From positions 1-31,160 of IMG/VR virus record IMGVR_UViG_3300042356_001427: 31,160 nt of DNA; one strand, given 5' to 3'. Position 1 is the first letter of the stretch, and every line of letters starts with the position of its first letter. A program made the position numbers and the translations under genes. Positions 14,718 through 23,043 of this stretch are shown here, piece by piece. The notes under the pieces were generated by a model. That model was not told the origin of the DNA and did not search any database. It was given only the letters and a program-made list of their open reading frames with translations. Origin of the DNA: a virus.

Positions 14718-15431
14718 ATGACTTACGATTTAACATTAATAAGCGACACACACAACAAACACAAACACGTTCACAATCCAAAGTCAGGATTAGGTGATTT
14801 AAAAGGTGGTGACATATTGTTACACGCAGGTGATATCTCATCTATGGGGTACGAACACGAAATAACTGAATTCGCATCTTGGTTTGATAAATTAGATTAC
14901 GCTCACAAAATATTCATAGCTGGTAACCACGATTGGGGTTTCCAAAACAACGCTGAGAAAGTGAATGGTATATTGACAGGTTACAAAACTATCAATTACA
15001 TACAAGACGAATTAATAACTATCCAAGATGGTGATAAACCTGAAGTGAAAATATGGGGAAGTCCTTGGCAACCTGAATTCTACGATTGGGCATTTAACTT
15101 ACCAAAAAATGGACCTGGGTTAATGTCAAAATGGGAAATGATACCTGAAGATGTGGATATCTTAATCACTCACGGACCAGCTTGGGGTTTATTAGATGAT
15201 GTTGAAGGTAGAAGAGGAGACCACTTAGGTTGTGAATTGTTGGCTGAAAGAATAAAATCTATCAAACCAAAAATACACGTATGTGGTCACATCCACACAG
15301 GTCACGGTCACTACTTCGACGGACACACTCACTACTTCAATGCTTCATTGTTGAATGAAAGATACTTATACTCTCAAACACCTTGGAAAGTAGAATGGAA
15401 TCCTATCACTAATGAAATAGTGTTCAAATAA
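14718..15431 (+). CDS. Calcineurin-like metallophosphoesterase
   Basis: It would hydrolyse phosphoester bonds with two metal ions in the cytoplasm. All family motifs are in place: SDTHN (first Asp-x-His pair), HAGDIS, AGNHDWG, ITHGPAWG and the final CGHIHTGHGH. The closest type, by motif memory, is the MPPED/UPF0046-like group, whose members act on nucleotides or phosphodiesters; the substrate here is unknown. At 237 residues it is full length. It has its own TAnnTTTG promoter and ends at a terminator, so it is monocistronic. It might degrade nucleotide signals or repair nucleic-acid ends, which is inference. Confidence 0.9.
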   Translation: MTYDLTLISDTHNKHKHVHNPKSGLGDLKGGDILLHAGDISSMGYEHEITEFASWFDKLDYAHKIFIAGNHDWGFQNNAEKVNGILTGYKTINYIQDELITIQDGDKPEVKIWGSPWQPEFYDWAFNLPKNGPGLMSKWEMIPEDVDILITHGPAWGLLDDVEGRRGDHLGCELLAERIKSIKPKIHVCGHIHTGHGHYFDGHTHYFNASLLNERYLYSQTPWKVEWNPITNEIVFK

Positions 15432-15456
15432 AAAACCCCCAATTAAGGGGGTTTTA
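15430..15456. terminator. Bidirectional intrinsic terminator (second copy)
   Basis: CCCCC-AATTAA-GGGGG with A and T flanks; its 24-base core equals that at 11661-11684. It serves the metallophosphoesterase (plus) and endolysin (minus) genes. Confidence 0.9.
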
Positions 15457-16275
15457 TTATTTCAGTAAATTATAGTATTCTTTAAATTTCTTTAGTCTAT
15501 CAGCTAAACCATTAGTTCCACCATTTATTCTTTTGGTTAGTTGTTTTACAACATCGTCACTAATTCCTTTATCACAGATACTCCAAAGACCGTTAGAGTT
15601 AAAGAAATAAGCCGCAGATGCTAATGGGTATTTAGTTGATACCAAATCAGGATTACTCACACAATCTTCACCAATAAACTTAGTGAAGTTTACATAATTA
15701 GATTTACCGGTTAATTGGATATATCCTCTACCACGAAATTTAAAACCTTCCATAGTTAATTCAGAACCATTCCCCATTCTATCACCATAAACTCGTGAAG
15801 CAATTTTTTCAGGTTTTTTAGCGTATGATTCAGATAGATTACCAGGAAAATATTTACCAAACACTTTCTTTAATCCGTCAGATGAGTAATTTAAGTTTTC
15901 CTCAACTGCTCTAAAACTACCACTTTCGTGAGCACATTGTGATAAGAAGTGAGCCAATCTTAAAGGTGATGTAATGTTGAATTTTTTAGCAACCTCATCA
16001 ATTTGATTAATAACTGTTCCGGGAACAACACCAACTAACTTATCAAGTTTGAATGTTGTATTTTTAGGATTAACAACATCTTCCTTAATCATAGTTCCTA
16101 ATTTTAATTTATCCCAAGATAATTGTCCGACAATACCATCATCAACTAATCCATTACTTCTTTGCCATTCTTTAACTTTTTTTTCAGTCCCTGGACCAAA
16201 AATACCGTCGGGGTTTAAACCTAACTTCGTTTGTAGTAATTTAACGTCTTCCCCTGTTGAACCAATTTTTAACAT
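15457..16275 (-). CDS. Endolysin: peptidoglycan-binding domain plus GH19 glycosidase
   Basis: Residues 4-57 are a PG_binding_1 module (GSTGEDVKLLQTKLGLNPDG, FGPGTEKKVKEWQR). After a linker, residues 80-270 are a GH19 chitinase/lysozyme-like domain with LSQCAHESGSFRAVEENLNY (catalytic Glu117 in HESG), FKFRGRGYIQLTGKSNY and a C-terminal TKRINGG. In phages this architecture cleaves the glycan strands of peptidoglycan at lysis. There is no signal peptide, so it needs a holin or membrane damage to reach the wall; a holin-like gene lies at 24060 and a phospholipase at 18731. Upstream, on its strand, is TATTTATCAATAA, very like the element before the holin-like gene, suggesting shared timing. Confidence 0.92.
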   Translation of the reverse strand: MLKIGSTGEDVKLLQTKLGLNPDGIFGPGTEKKVKEWQRSNGLVDDGIVGQLSWDKLKLGTMIKEDVVNPKNTTFKLDKLVGVVPGTVINQIDEVAKKFNITSPLRLAHFLSQCAHESGSFRAVEENLNYSSDGLKKVFGKYFPGNLSESYAKKPEKIASRVYGDRMGNGSELTMEGFKFRGRGYIQLTGKSNYVNFTKFIGEDCVSNPDLVSTKYPLASAAYFFNSNGLWSICDKGISDDVVKQLTKRINGGTNGLADRLKKFKEYYNLLK

Positions 16276-16295
16276 AACTTTATCGTTTTTATTAT

Positions 16296-16304
16296 TGATA
16301 AATA
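16296..16304 (-). promoter_or_regulatory. TATTTATCA box before endolysin
   Basis: On the minus strand TATTTATCAATAATAAAAACG precedes the ATG at 16275. The holin-like gene at 24338 has TATTTATCAATAAAAACAG at a similar distance, so both lysis-type genes share a variant of the box. Confidence 0.5.
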
Positions 16305-16347
16305 CTTTTGAAATGATTAATATTTGATTATAAAACTATATTAAAAT

Positions 16348-16878
16348 ATGTCTAAATTTGTTATTGATAATCTCCATTCAGAGATTGAGTTTAAAGTGAA
16401 ACATTTAATGATTTCAACCGTTACAGGTCGTTTCACAGAGTTTACCGCAGAAATTACTGCAGAAAAAGAAGATTTTACAGATGCTCAAATTAGTTTTGAA
16501 GCTGACGTAAATTCTATCACAACAAGTGTTGTAGATAGAGACAACCACCTTAAATCTCCTGATTTCTTCGACGCTGAGAGTTACCCTAAATTAGCTTTTA
16601 AATCAACAAATGTTGTATTGGAAAATAATACATACAACGTAACAGGATTATTGAATATCCACGGTGTTGAGAAAGAAGTTACATTGGTTGGTGAATACAA
16701 TGGTAATGACACTGACTTATATGGTAACAAAAAACACGGGTTTGAATTAACAGGAACAATTAAACGTTCAGAATTTGGACTTACATTCAACGCAACAACC
16801 GATAAAGGTGGTTTATTAGTATCCGATGAAGTAAAATTAATTGCAAGTGTGCAATTTATTGAGGTTGTGATGGCGTAA
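16348..16878 (+). CDS. YceI-like lipocalin-fold protein
   Basis: YceI-family proteins form a beta-barrel that binds polyisoprenoid-type lipids. The family pattern is complete over 176 residues: FVIDNLHSEIEFKVKHLMIS, VTGRFTEF, VNSITTSVVDRDNHLKSPDFF and AESYPKLAFKST, then GLLNIHGVEKEVTLVGE and FELTGTIKRSEFGLTFN. Many relatives are secreted, but this one has no signal peptide and would be cytoplasmic. It has its own terminator and is divergent from the endolysin. In a phage the role is unknown; lipid carriage or acquisition from the host are both possible. Confidence 0.9.
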   Translation: MSKFVIDNLHSEIEFKVKHLMISTVTGRFTEFTAEITAEKEDFTDAQISFEADVNSITTSVVDRDNHLKSPDFFDAESYPKLAFKSTNVVLENNTYNVTGLLNIHGVEKEVTLVGEYNGNDTDLYGNKKHGFELTGTIKRSEFGLTFNATTDKGGLLVSDEVKLIASVQFIEVVMA

Positions 16879-16898
16879 TTTGTTATTAGTATCTTTGT

Positions 16899-16932
16899 TA
16901 ACCCTCATCTTAATTGATGGGGGTTTTTTGTT
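16899..16932 (+). terminator. Intrinsic terminator
   Basis: ACCCTCATC (16901-16909) pairs with GATGGGGGT (16916-16924) with one G-T pair, followed by a T-run. It separates the YceI-like gene from the kinase operon. Confidence 0.8.
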
Positions 16933-16940
16933 TTATAAAA

Positions 16941-16949
16941 TATTTATAA
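16941..16949 (+). promoter_or_regulatory. TATTTATAA box before the kinase-phospholipase operon
   Basis: TATTTATAA follows a terminator and lies 15 bases before the ATG at 16965. It is the only promoter-like element seen for the four-gene operon. Confidence 0.5.
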
Positions 16950-16964
16950 AGTAAATAGTTAATT

Positions 16965-18734
16965 ATGATATCACTAGAAAAAAACACACGATACTGTTTT
17001 TACACCTCAGTAGTTGTGATGACAATGTTTTTGATAATAAAACTTTTAGTGGTGTTTAATTTTCTACCCCTATGTAATTCAGTGATGTGGGCTGAATTTA
17101 TCTGTTTTGTTTTATTTATCCCTCTTTTTTTCAAAATAATTTATGATTATGTGAAAAAAAATAAAGAATCGGTTAAATTAAACTTTTATGCTAGAAATTT
17201 AAATGAAACTTTAATATCTCAGACACACAACCATTTATTCTATGAGGGAAATGTTAATGAAGGTGCTAAATTATTAACTAAAGAAGTTACTAATAGTATA
17301 TGTGCCGACAGATGTTCTATTTGGTTATATAACAAAAAAAATAACGGGATTGTTTGTGAACAATTATACGAGAAAAAAGACGATGAATGGTTTCAAGGTG
17401 TTGAAATATTTGAGAAGGATTTTAAACCGTATTTCGAAGGGTTAAAAACTAACCCAATCATTATTGCGAATGATGTTGACTTACATCCTGCAACAAGTTG
17501 TTTTAAAGAAACGTATTCAGGACCCCTTGGTATTAGAGCAATGTTAGACGTTCCAATTATTTATAAGGGAGAAGTTATTGGTGTTATTTGTATTGAAAGT
17601 TATACCGTTAGAGAATGGCATAAAGTGGAAGTAAATTTCGCTGAAATGTTATCATCATTGTATTCATTCGCATATTCTGTGGAAGAAGGTAATGAACTTA
17701 AAAATGAATTATCTGAGTTCGAACATTTTGTTGATTCATCAGTATTGGTTAGTAAAGCAGATAAAAGAGGTAAAATTACATATGTGAACAAAAAATTCGA
17801 AGAGGTATCAGGATGGTCATTGGAAGAATGTTTGGGTAAAGACCATAGAATTGTTAATTCTAACATTCACGATAAGAAATATTGGTCTAATATGTATAAA
17901 ACTGTGAAGTCAGGTAAAATTTGGAATGACTTGGTTATCAATAAAAATAAAGATGGTGAATTATATTGGGTTGATACATATATTAAAGCCGAATTTGATG
18001 TTGATAATGGTAAACTAAAAGGTTATACCTCAATTAGACAAGACGTAACTGAAATCCATAAAAACATTGCGGAAATTAATAAAAAGAACACGTATCTAGA
18101 ACACGCCGCGAAGATTCTAAGACACGATATGCACTCAGGGATTAATACATACATCCCAAGAGGTATTAGTTCATTAGAACGAAGATTAAAACCTGAAGAT
18201 ATTGAAACATTAAAATTGGAGGCCCCACTTAAAATGTTGAAGGAAGGTTTGAAACATACTCAAAAAGTTTACAAGGGAGTTTATGAATTTACCAATTTGG
18301 TTAAGACTGATGTTGTTTTAACTAAGGAAACTCATAATCTTAAAGATGTCTTAAACGCTTACCTATCCTCAACAGCTTATTCAAGTCAAGTGGCGATAGA
18401 TTGGTTACCAACAATAGAAATTAACGAATCATTATTCTGTACCGCGATTGATAATCTAATCCGTAATGGTTTAAAGTATAACGATTCTGACGCTAAAATG
18501 GTTGCTATCTTTATGGAAAATGAAGAAAATATTGCAATACAAGATAATGGTAGAGGTATGACACAAGAAGAATTTGAACACTTGTCATTACCATATAATA
18601 GAAAAGACGGTCAAAAAGAATCAGGTACAGGTTTAGGTTTAAATATTTGTATCGCAATCCTACACGAACACGGTTTCACTATTAAATGTGAAAAAAATGA
18701 AGTGGGAACTAAATTAACAATTAAAATAAAATGA
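16965..18734 (+). CDS. Membrane histidine kinase with GAF and PAS domains
   Basis: Two N-terminal membrane helices (about residues 12-35 and 42-62) are followed by a GAF domain (about 78-245; SIWLYNKKNN, LDVPIIYKGEVIGVICIES). Next comes a PAS domain (about 252-365; GKITYVNKKFEEVSGWS, YTSIRQDVTE). A HisKA-like helix pair carries RHDMHSG with phosphate acceptor His387, and the catalytic domain has the N box DNLIRNGLKYND, G1 box IQDNGRGM and G2 box SGTGLGLNI. All key residues are present, so it should be active. The stop overlaps the phospholipase start (ATGA). Next-but-one is a single receiver domain, its probable partner. Sensor kinases are rare in phages; the trigger (small molecule via GAF, or redox/ligand via PAS) is unknown. 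Confidence 0.93.
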   Translation: MISLEKNTRYCFYTSVVVMTMFLIIKLLVVFNFLPLCNSVMWAEFICFVLFIPLFFKIIYDYVKKNKESVKLNFYARNLNETLISQTHNHLFYEGNVNEGAKLLTKEVTNSICADRCSIWLYNKKNNGIVCEQLYEKKDDEWFQGVEIFEKDFKPYFEGLKTNPIIIANDVDLHPATSCFKETYSGPLGIRAMLDVPIIYKGEVIGVICIESYTVREWHKVEVNFAEMLSSLYSFAYSVEEGNELKNELSEFEHFVDSSVLVSKADKRGKITYVNKKFEEVSGWSLEECLGKDHRIVNSNIHDKKYWSNMYKTVKSGKIWNDLVINKNKDGELYWVDTYIKAEFDVDNGKLKGYTSIRQDVTEIHKNIAEINKKNTYLEHAAKILRHDMHSGINTYIPRGISSLERRLKPEDIETLKLEAPLKMLKEGLKHTQKVYKGVYEFTNLVKTDVVLTKETHNLKDVLNAYLSSTAYSSQVAIDWLPTIEINESLFCTAIDNLIRNGLKYNDSDAKMVAIFMENEENIAIQDNGRGMTQEEFEHLSLPYNRKDGQKESGTGLGLNICIAILHEHGFTIKCEKNEVGTKLTIKIK

Positions 18735-19723
18735 GTAAAAAATTTAAAATACTATCAATAGATGGTGGAGGACTTAGAGGTCTAATCCCCCTATTGATAT
18801 TAAAAGAAGTTGAGAAAATAACCGGAAAGAAAATTTACGAGTTATTTGATTTAATAGTTGGAACGTCAACAGGTGGTATAATCGCTTGTGGATTAACCGC
18901 AAGTAAAGACGGTAAAACTCCGGTATTGTCAATTGACAAATTGATTGAATTATACACCACAAAAGGTAATGTGATTTTCCCATATAAAAATAATATCTTC
19001 AATAAAATCAATTCGGTATTCAATCCTAAATTTTGTCCTGAAGGATTAGACAATGAGTTGTCAAATTACTTTCAAACATTAAAATTGAGTAACACATTAA
19101 AACCAATTATTGTAACATCATATGATATTAGAAATAATGAAGTTGTAATGTTTAAAAGTCGTAAATCAAATGAAGTAGGTTATGATTGTTTACTGAAAGA
19201 TGTTTGTAGAGCAACATCAGCGGCACCAACTTATTTACCTTCATATGAAATGAATTATGGTGGTAAGTTAAGAACTTGTATAGATGGTGGTGTGTTTGTA
19301 AATAACCCCTCATTGGTAGGTATATCGGATGTCGTAAGAAATACTTATGGGTTTGGTGAAATTAATGTTGAGGATATCTCATTATTTTCTTTAGGTACAG
19401 GTATTTATACAGAAAACTTAGGAGTTAAAGAAACTAAGAGCTGGGGGTTAAAAGATTGGGTTAAACCAATCACCGATGTTATGTCACAAGCAACCTCAAA
19501 AGTTGTTGATTATGAGTGTAACGAGTTCTTAGACAATTATCTACGTGTTCAGGTAACAATAGATGATGAAAGTAAAAGTGATATGTCAGATTCAAGAATT
19601 GAAACGACAAATTATTTGATTAGTAGAGTAAACACTCAAGTTTTAAAGAACGTTAATAAATTAAACGAAATAAAAGAATTTTTAAAAAAGTTAGGTAATG
19701 ATAGAATCAATCTTATTAGTTGA
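18731..19723 (+). CDS. Patatin-like phospholipase
   Basis: A serine/aspartate-dyad acyl hydrolase that would release fatty acids from membrane phospholipids. The oxyanion-hole loop DGGGLRGL is at 11-18, the nucleophile elbow GTSTG at 44-48 (Ser46) and the catalytic Asp at 185 in CIDGGVFVNNPS. At 330 residues the domain is complete. It has no signal peptide or membrane helix, so it would act on the inner face of the host membrane. It starts inside the kinase stop codon, and its last 26 bases overlap the response-regulator gene. Patatin phospholipases are known as membrane-killing effectors in CBASS (CapV), but no cyclase is present here; the gene order instead suggests control by phosphorylation signalling. 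Confidence 0.92.
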   Translation: MSKKFKILSIDGGGLRGLIPLLILKEVEKITGKKIYELFDLIVGTSTGGIIACGLTASKDGKTPVLSIDKLIELYTTKGNVIFPYKNNIFNKINSVFNPKFCPEGLDNELSNYFQTLKLSNTLKPIIVTSYDIRNNEVVMFKSRKSNEVGYDCLLKDVCRATSAAPTYLPSYEMNYGGKLRTCIDGGVFVNNPSLVGISDVVRNTYGFGEINVEDISLFSLGTGIYTENLGVKETKSWGLKDWVKPITDVMSQATSKVVDYECNEFLDNYLRVQVTIDDESKSDMSDSRIETTNYLISRVNTQVLKNVNKLNEIKEFLKKLGNDRINLIS

Positions 19724-20135
19724 TGACGAGGATTTATTCCACTTAGTATTTGAGGACGCATGTTCATTATTAGATATTAGTTTATCACTAAAATCTGTGA
19801 ACAGTTCTGATGAAGCCGCAAGGATGTTTAAACAATGGTTTGATTCAGGTGACCATAAAGAAAAACCTGAATGTGTATTTGTGGATTTAAATTTAATTGG
19901 TTCAGCATTTGATGGGATTGAATTAGTTAGAAAGATAAATTTTGAATACGGTAACCACGTTGTTATTGGAATTATTTCATCATCAAATGAACCATCAGAA
20001 CAAGCGAAAGCGGTACAAGCCGGAGCACAGTTTTGGTTAGTTAAATCAGATGAAATTGAACCAAGATTAGAAGAGTTCAGAACAGATTACCCAAATTTTA
20101 AAAATAGAACACAAACATTTAAAGTTTACAAATGA
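19698..20135 (+). CDS. Single-domain response regulator
   Basis: A stand-alone receiver (145 residues) with the acidic pair in LLVDDEDL (Asp9-Asp10), phospho-acceptor Asp63 in CVFVDLNL, the Ser in GIISSS (94-96) and Lys116 in FWLVKSDE. There is no DNA-binding or enzymatic output domain, so it should work by protein contact, like CheY or Spo0F, plausibly on the phospholipase or on the membrane protein encoded next. The start overlaps the phospholipase gene by 26 bases and the stop overlaps the next start by four (ATGA). The kinase at 16965 is its likely phosphate donor. Confidence 0.93.
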   Translation: MIESILLVDDEDLFHLVFEDACSLLDISLSLKSVNSSDEAARMFKQWFDSGDHKEKPECVFVDLNLIGSAFDGIELVRKINFEYGNHVVIGIISSSNEPSEQAKAVQAGAQFWLVKSDEIEPRLEEFRTDYPNFKNRTQTFKVYK

Positions 20136-20809
20136 TAAAGTTTAGTGCAAATACTAAAAAACAATTATTAGACCTTTACAAGGCCAAGAATATTGGCCTT
20201 GAAGGTAATTTATTGAAAGTAGTTGATTCTGAAGAAGATTCTGAGTTTTCTCAATACATTAAATCCTGTATTGATAAAGATAAAGAATCAAGAAAAAAAC
20301 GTTTAGATATAACTAAACAAATTCAAAACAAAAATACCGAACTTGAAAATTTAAATACCGAGAATACCCGAATATTAGAAGAATTACAAATAACCTTAGA
20401 AAATGTCGAAACATCTAAGAAACAAATTGAATCTCAAAATACCGAACTATTATCTTGGAAAGATGAAAATGAGAGAATTCAATTAGAACTCCAAGAAGAA
20501 ATGAAACGAACTGAATCTGCAAGAGAAGAGGCGGAGCACGCTAAAGCAAACGCACTTTCTGATTTAGATTTGTTACAGAAAAAAACCCAAACAGAATTAA
20601 TGGGTAATATTGTTAAAGTAGCCTTAGGTGTTATTATGTTTGTTGCAGTTATTACAACCGCAATGTATGTATTCTCAATTGTGATGGGTAAAGAAGTTAA
20701 CACAATCGGACCAGCTTGGAGTAATATGTTCGGAATCCTATTAACTAACGCATTTAGTATCGTTGGGACAATAATGGGTGTAAAATACGCAACTAAAGAT
20801 AAAGATTAA
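20132..20809 (+). CDS. Coiled-coil protein with two C-terminal membrane helices
   Basis: The 225-residue protein has a short N-terminal domain (1-50), a long coiled coil (about 55-150; repeated NTELENL, ENTRILEELQ, ENERIQLELQ), then two membrane helices (about 160-186, VALGVIMFVAVITTAMYVFS; and 194-218, MFGILLTNAFSIVGTIMGV). Small loop, both ends cytoplasmic. It is the last gene of the kinase operon. It could anchor the response regulator or phospholipase at the membrane, or itself be the pore or target; nothing in the sequence decides. A perfect 8-bp hairpin (AAGGCCAA-GAATA-TTGGCCTT) sits in its coding sequence at 20180-20200. Its TAA stop shares TTAA with the convergent small gene. Confidence 0.85.
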   Translation: MIKFSANTKKQLLDLYKAKNIGLEGNLLKVVDSEEDSEFSQYIKSCIDKDKESRKKRLDITKQIQNKNTELENLNTENTRILEELQITLENVETSKKQIESQNTELLSWKDENERIQLELQEEMKRTESAREEAEHAKANALSDLDLLQKKTQTELMGNIVKVALGVIMFVAVITTAMYVFSIVMGKEVNTIGPAWSNMFGILLTNAFSIVGTIMGVKYATKDKD

Positions 20810-20967
20810 TCTTTCTTAACCACCTTTTTTACCGTTTTATATTTAACCTCAACTTCATATGGGTTAACCATACTTCTTTTACTATCATATTTCCAAATAG
20901 TGATATAATCTTCAAACTCGTGGACTTTTTCCCACTTCTTATGTTCTATTTTTACTTCTTTCGCCAT
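20806..20967 (-). CDS. 53-residue basic hypothetical protein
   Basis: This short minus-strand frame begins MAKEVKIEHKKWEKVHEFED and ends KYKTVKKVVKKD. It is rich in Lys and aromatic residues, with strand-like segments. Support for it being real: a TATATTTG box at 20986-20993 on its strand, 18 bases before the ATG; codon use like its neighbours; a stop overlapping the operon's stop exactly at TTAA (20806-20809), as in the convergent pair at 953-956; and otherwise 300 bases with no gene. Function unknown; a small nucleic-acid-binding or regulatory protein is possible. Confidence 0.65.
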   Translation of the reverse strand: MAKEVKIEHKKWEKVHEFEDYITIWKYDSKRSMVNPYEVEVKYKTVKKVVKKD

Positions 20968-20970
20968 ATC

Positions 20971-21049
20971 TGTCAATTATTTTGTCAAATATAAGTATTT
21001 TTTTATTAAAAAACCTGACAAATTATTTTTTTTAACTGACAATTTGTCA
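20971..21049. promoter_or_regulatory. Cluster of TGACAA/TTGTCA half-sites, putative operator
   Basis: Perfect palindrome TGACAATTTGTCA at 21037-21049, plus half-sites TGTCAA at 20971-20976, TTGTCA at 20982-20987 and TGACAA at 21016-21021. The palindrome covers the -33 TTG (21044-21046) of the dnaK promoter, and the 20982 half-site overlaps the -7 box of the 53-residue gene, so one regulator could control both directions. Confidence 0.5.
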
Positions 21050-21066
21050 TACTTGACCTATTGGCA

Positions 21067-21074
21067 TAGTTTTG
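21067..21074 (+). promoter_or_regulatory. TAGTTTTG -7 box of dnaK
   Basis: TAGTTTTG fits TAnnTTTG. A TTG lies 20 bases upstream (21044-21046), close to the usual -33/-7 spacing, and 41 bases separate the box from the dnaK ATG. Confidence 0.55.
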
Positions 21075-21115
21075 TTATATTATCAATCAATAATAAATAA
21101 ATTAATAAAAAAAGT

Positions 21116-22975
21116 ATGAGTAAAATTATTGGAATTGACTTAGGAACTACGAATTCGTGTGTTGCCGTAATGGAAGGGAATGAACCTGTTGTAATCCCTA
21201 ACAGTGAGGGAAAAAGAACAACACCATCAGTAGTTGGATTTGTTAATGAAGAAAGAAAAGTTGGTGACCCTGCTAAAAGACAATCAGTTACTAACCCAAC
21301 TAATACGGTTTATTCTGTTAAACGTTTTATGGGTTCATCATTTGATGAATGTGTGAATGAAACTACAAAAGTTCCATATTCTGTAATTAAAGGGAAAAAC
21401 AATTCCCCAAGAGTAAAAATTGATAATAAAGAATTTTCACCACAAGAAATTTCAGCAACTATCTTACAAAAGATGAAAAAAACTGCGGAAGATTATTTGG
21501 GGTCAACTGTAACTGAAGCGGTTATTACTGTTCCTGCTTACTTTAATGACGCACAAAGACAAGCAACAAAAGAAGCTGGTGAAATCGCAGGTTTAACTGT
21601 TAGACGTATTATCAACGAACCAACCGCTGCGGCATTGGCTTACGGTTTAGATAAGAAATCAAAAGACGCTGTTGTTGTTGTATTTGATTGCGGTGGGGGT
21701 ACGCATGATGTTTCAATCCTTGAATTAGGTGACGGAGTATTTGAAGTAATGTCAACAGATGGGGACACTCACTTAGGTGGTGATGACTTCGACCAAACAA
21801 TTATTGATTACTTAGTAGGAATCTTCAAAGATGAAAATGGTATTGATGTTAGTAAAGACCCAATGGCGTTACAAAGATTAAAAGAGGCTGCTGAGAAAGC
21901 GAAAATTGAGTTATCATCAACCTCATCAACAGAAATTAACTTACCTTACTTAATGCCGGTTGATGGTGTTCCAAAACACTTAGTAACTTCTTTAAGTAAA
22001 TCTAAATTCGAACAATTAGTTCAACCATTAGTTGACAGAACTATTAAACCGTGTGAAAGTGCGTTGAAAAGTGCGGGTATTAAAGTAACCGATATTGATG
22101 AAGTTATTTTAGTAGGTGGAACAACAAGAATTCCAGCAATTCAGGAGGCCGTTAAAAAATTCTTTGGTAAAGAACCTTCAAAAGGTGTTAACCCTGATGA
22201 GGTAGTTGCGTTAGGTGCGGCAATCCAAGGTGGTGTATTAGCTGGTGATGTAAAAGACGTGTTATTATTAGATGTTACCCCACTTTCATTAGGTATCGAA
22301 ACTATGGGAGGTGTATTCACTAAATTAATTGAATCTAACACAACAATCCCAACTAAAAAATCACAAGTATTCTCTACGGCAGTTGATAACCAACCAAGTG
22401 TTGATATCCACGTATTACAAGGGGAAAGAGCGATGGCTAAGGACAACAAAACTATTGGTAAATTCCAATTGACTGATATTCCACCATCACAAAGAGGTGT
22501 TCCGCAAATCGAAGTAACTTTTGATATTGACGCTAACGGTATCATTAATGTATCTGCGTTGGATAAAGGAACAAACAAAGTTCAATCAATTAAAATTGAA
22601 GCGTCTTCAGGATTGTCTAAAGAAGAAATTGAAAGAATGAAATCTGAAGCTGAAGCAAATGCTGAAAACGATAACAAATTACGTGAGGAGGTTGAATTAA
22701 TTAATAAAGCTGACAGTGTTGTGTTCCAATCTGAAAAATCAATTAAAGATTTGGAAGATAAAATCTCAGAAACTGATAAAACAGAATTAACTGAATTGGT
22801 TTCAAGTTTAAAAGAATCTGTTGAGAAACGAGAATTAGACGTTTTGGAGTCGAAAATTGAATCAGTCAATACTAAGTTCCAATCAGTATCTCAAAACTTG
22901 TATGATGAGTCAAATGTAACTGATGAGGTGAATGATAGTGATTTTTCTGATGTGGAATTTGACGAAGTGAAATAG
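21116..22975 (+). CDS. dnaK: Hsp70 chaperone DnaK
   Basis: An ATP-driven chaperone, complete at 619 residues: nucleotide-binding domain ([47 protein letters not shown]), hydrophobic linker [12 protein letters not shown], substrate-binding domain with [20 protein letters not shown], helical lid and an acidic tail ending EFDEVK, as in Bacteroidota DnaK. Two changes stand out in the second phosphate loop: FDCGGGTHD at 190-198 where almost all family members have (F/Y)DLGGGTFD. Thr196, equivalent to E. coli Thr199, is kept. No dnaJ or grpE is nearby, so it would use host cochaperones. It has its own Bacteroidota-type promoter with an operator-like palindrome and a terminator. A phage DnaK is unusual; aid in assembling large virions is the simplest reading. 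Confidence 0.97.
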   Translation: MSKIIGIDLGTTNSCVAVMEGNEPVVIPNSEGKRTTPSVVGFVNEERKVGDPAKRQSVTNPTNTVYSVKRFMGSSFDECVNETTKVPYSVIKGKNNSPRVKIDNKEFSPQEISATILQKMKKTAEDYLGSTVTEAVITVPAYFNDAQRQATKEAGEIAGLTVRRIINEPTAAALAYGLDKKSKDAVVVVFDCGGGTHDVSILELGDGVFEVMSTDGDTHLGGDDFDQTIIDYLVGIFKDENGIDVSKDPMALQRLKEAAEKAKIELSSTSSTEINLPYLMPVDGVPKHLVTSLSKSKFEQLVQPLVDRTIKPCESALKSAGIKVTDIDEVILVGGTTRIPAIQEAVKKFFGKEPSKGVNPDEVVALGAAIQGGVLAGDVKDVLLLDVTPLSLGIETMGGVFTKLIESNTTIPTKKSQVFSTAVDNQPSVDIHVLQGERAMAKDNKTIGKFQLTDIPPSQRGVPQIEVTFDIDANGIINVSALDKGTNKVQSIKIEASSGLSKEEIERMKSEAEANAENDNKLREEVELINKADSVVFQSEKSIKDLEDKISETDKTELTELVSSLKESVEKRELDVLESKIESVNTKFQSVSQNLYDESNVTDEVNDSDFSDVEFDEVK

Positions 22976-22994
22976 TCAATAGTTTTAGAAAAAA

Positions 22995-23032
22995 TTTATC
23001 CCCAAGGTTGTTTTACTTTGGGGATTTTTTAT
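22995..23032 (+). terminator. Intrinsic terminator after dnaK
   Basis: ATCCCCAA (22998-23005) pairs with TTGGGGAT (23018-23025), followed by T's. The T-run merges directly into the next promoter box. Confidence 0.8.
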
Positions 23033-23039
23033 ATCTTTG
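23032..23039 (+). promoter_or_regulatory. TATCTTTG -7 box, possible leaderless start
   Basis: TATCTTTG fits TAnnTTTG, with TTG at 23008-23010 about 21 bases upstream. It ends 4 bases before the ATG at 23044. Confidence 0.55.
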
Positions 23040-23043
23040 AGAT

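Noticed and set aside
18731-19723. CBASS-type anti-phage system with CapV
   Set aside because: No nucleotide cyclase or ancillary Cap gene is nearby, and the context is a phage genome with a kinase and receiver instead.
22141-22869. Long minus-strand open frames inside dnaK
   Set aside because: They are antisense to a fully conserved chaperone, have no family features and no promoter.
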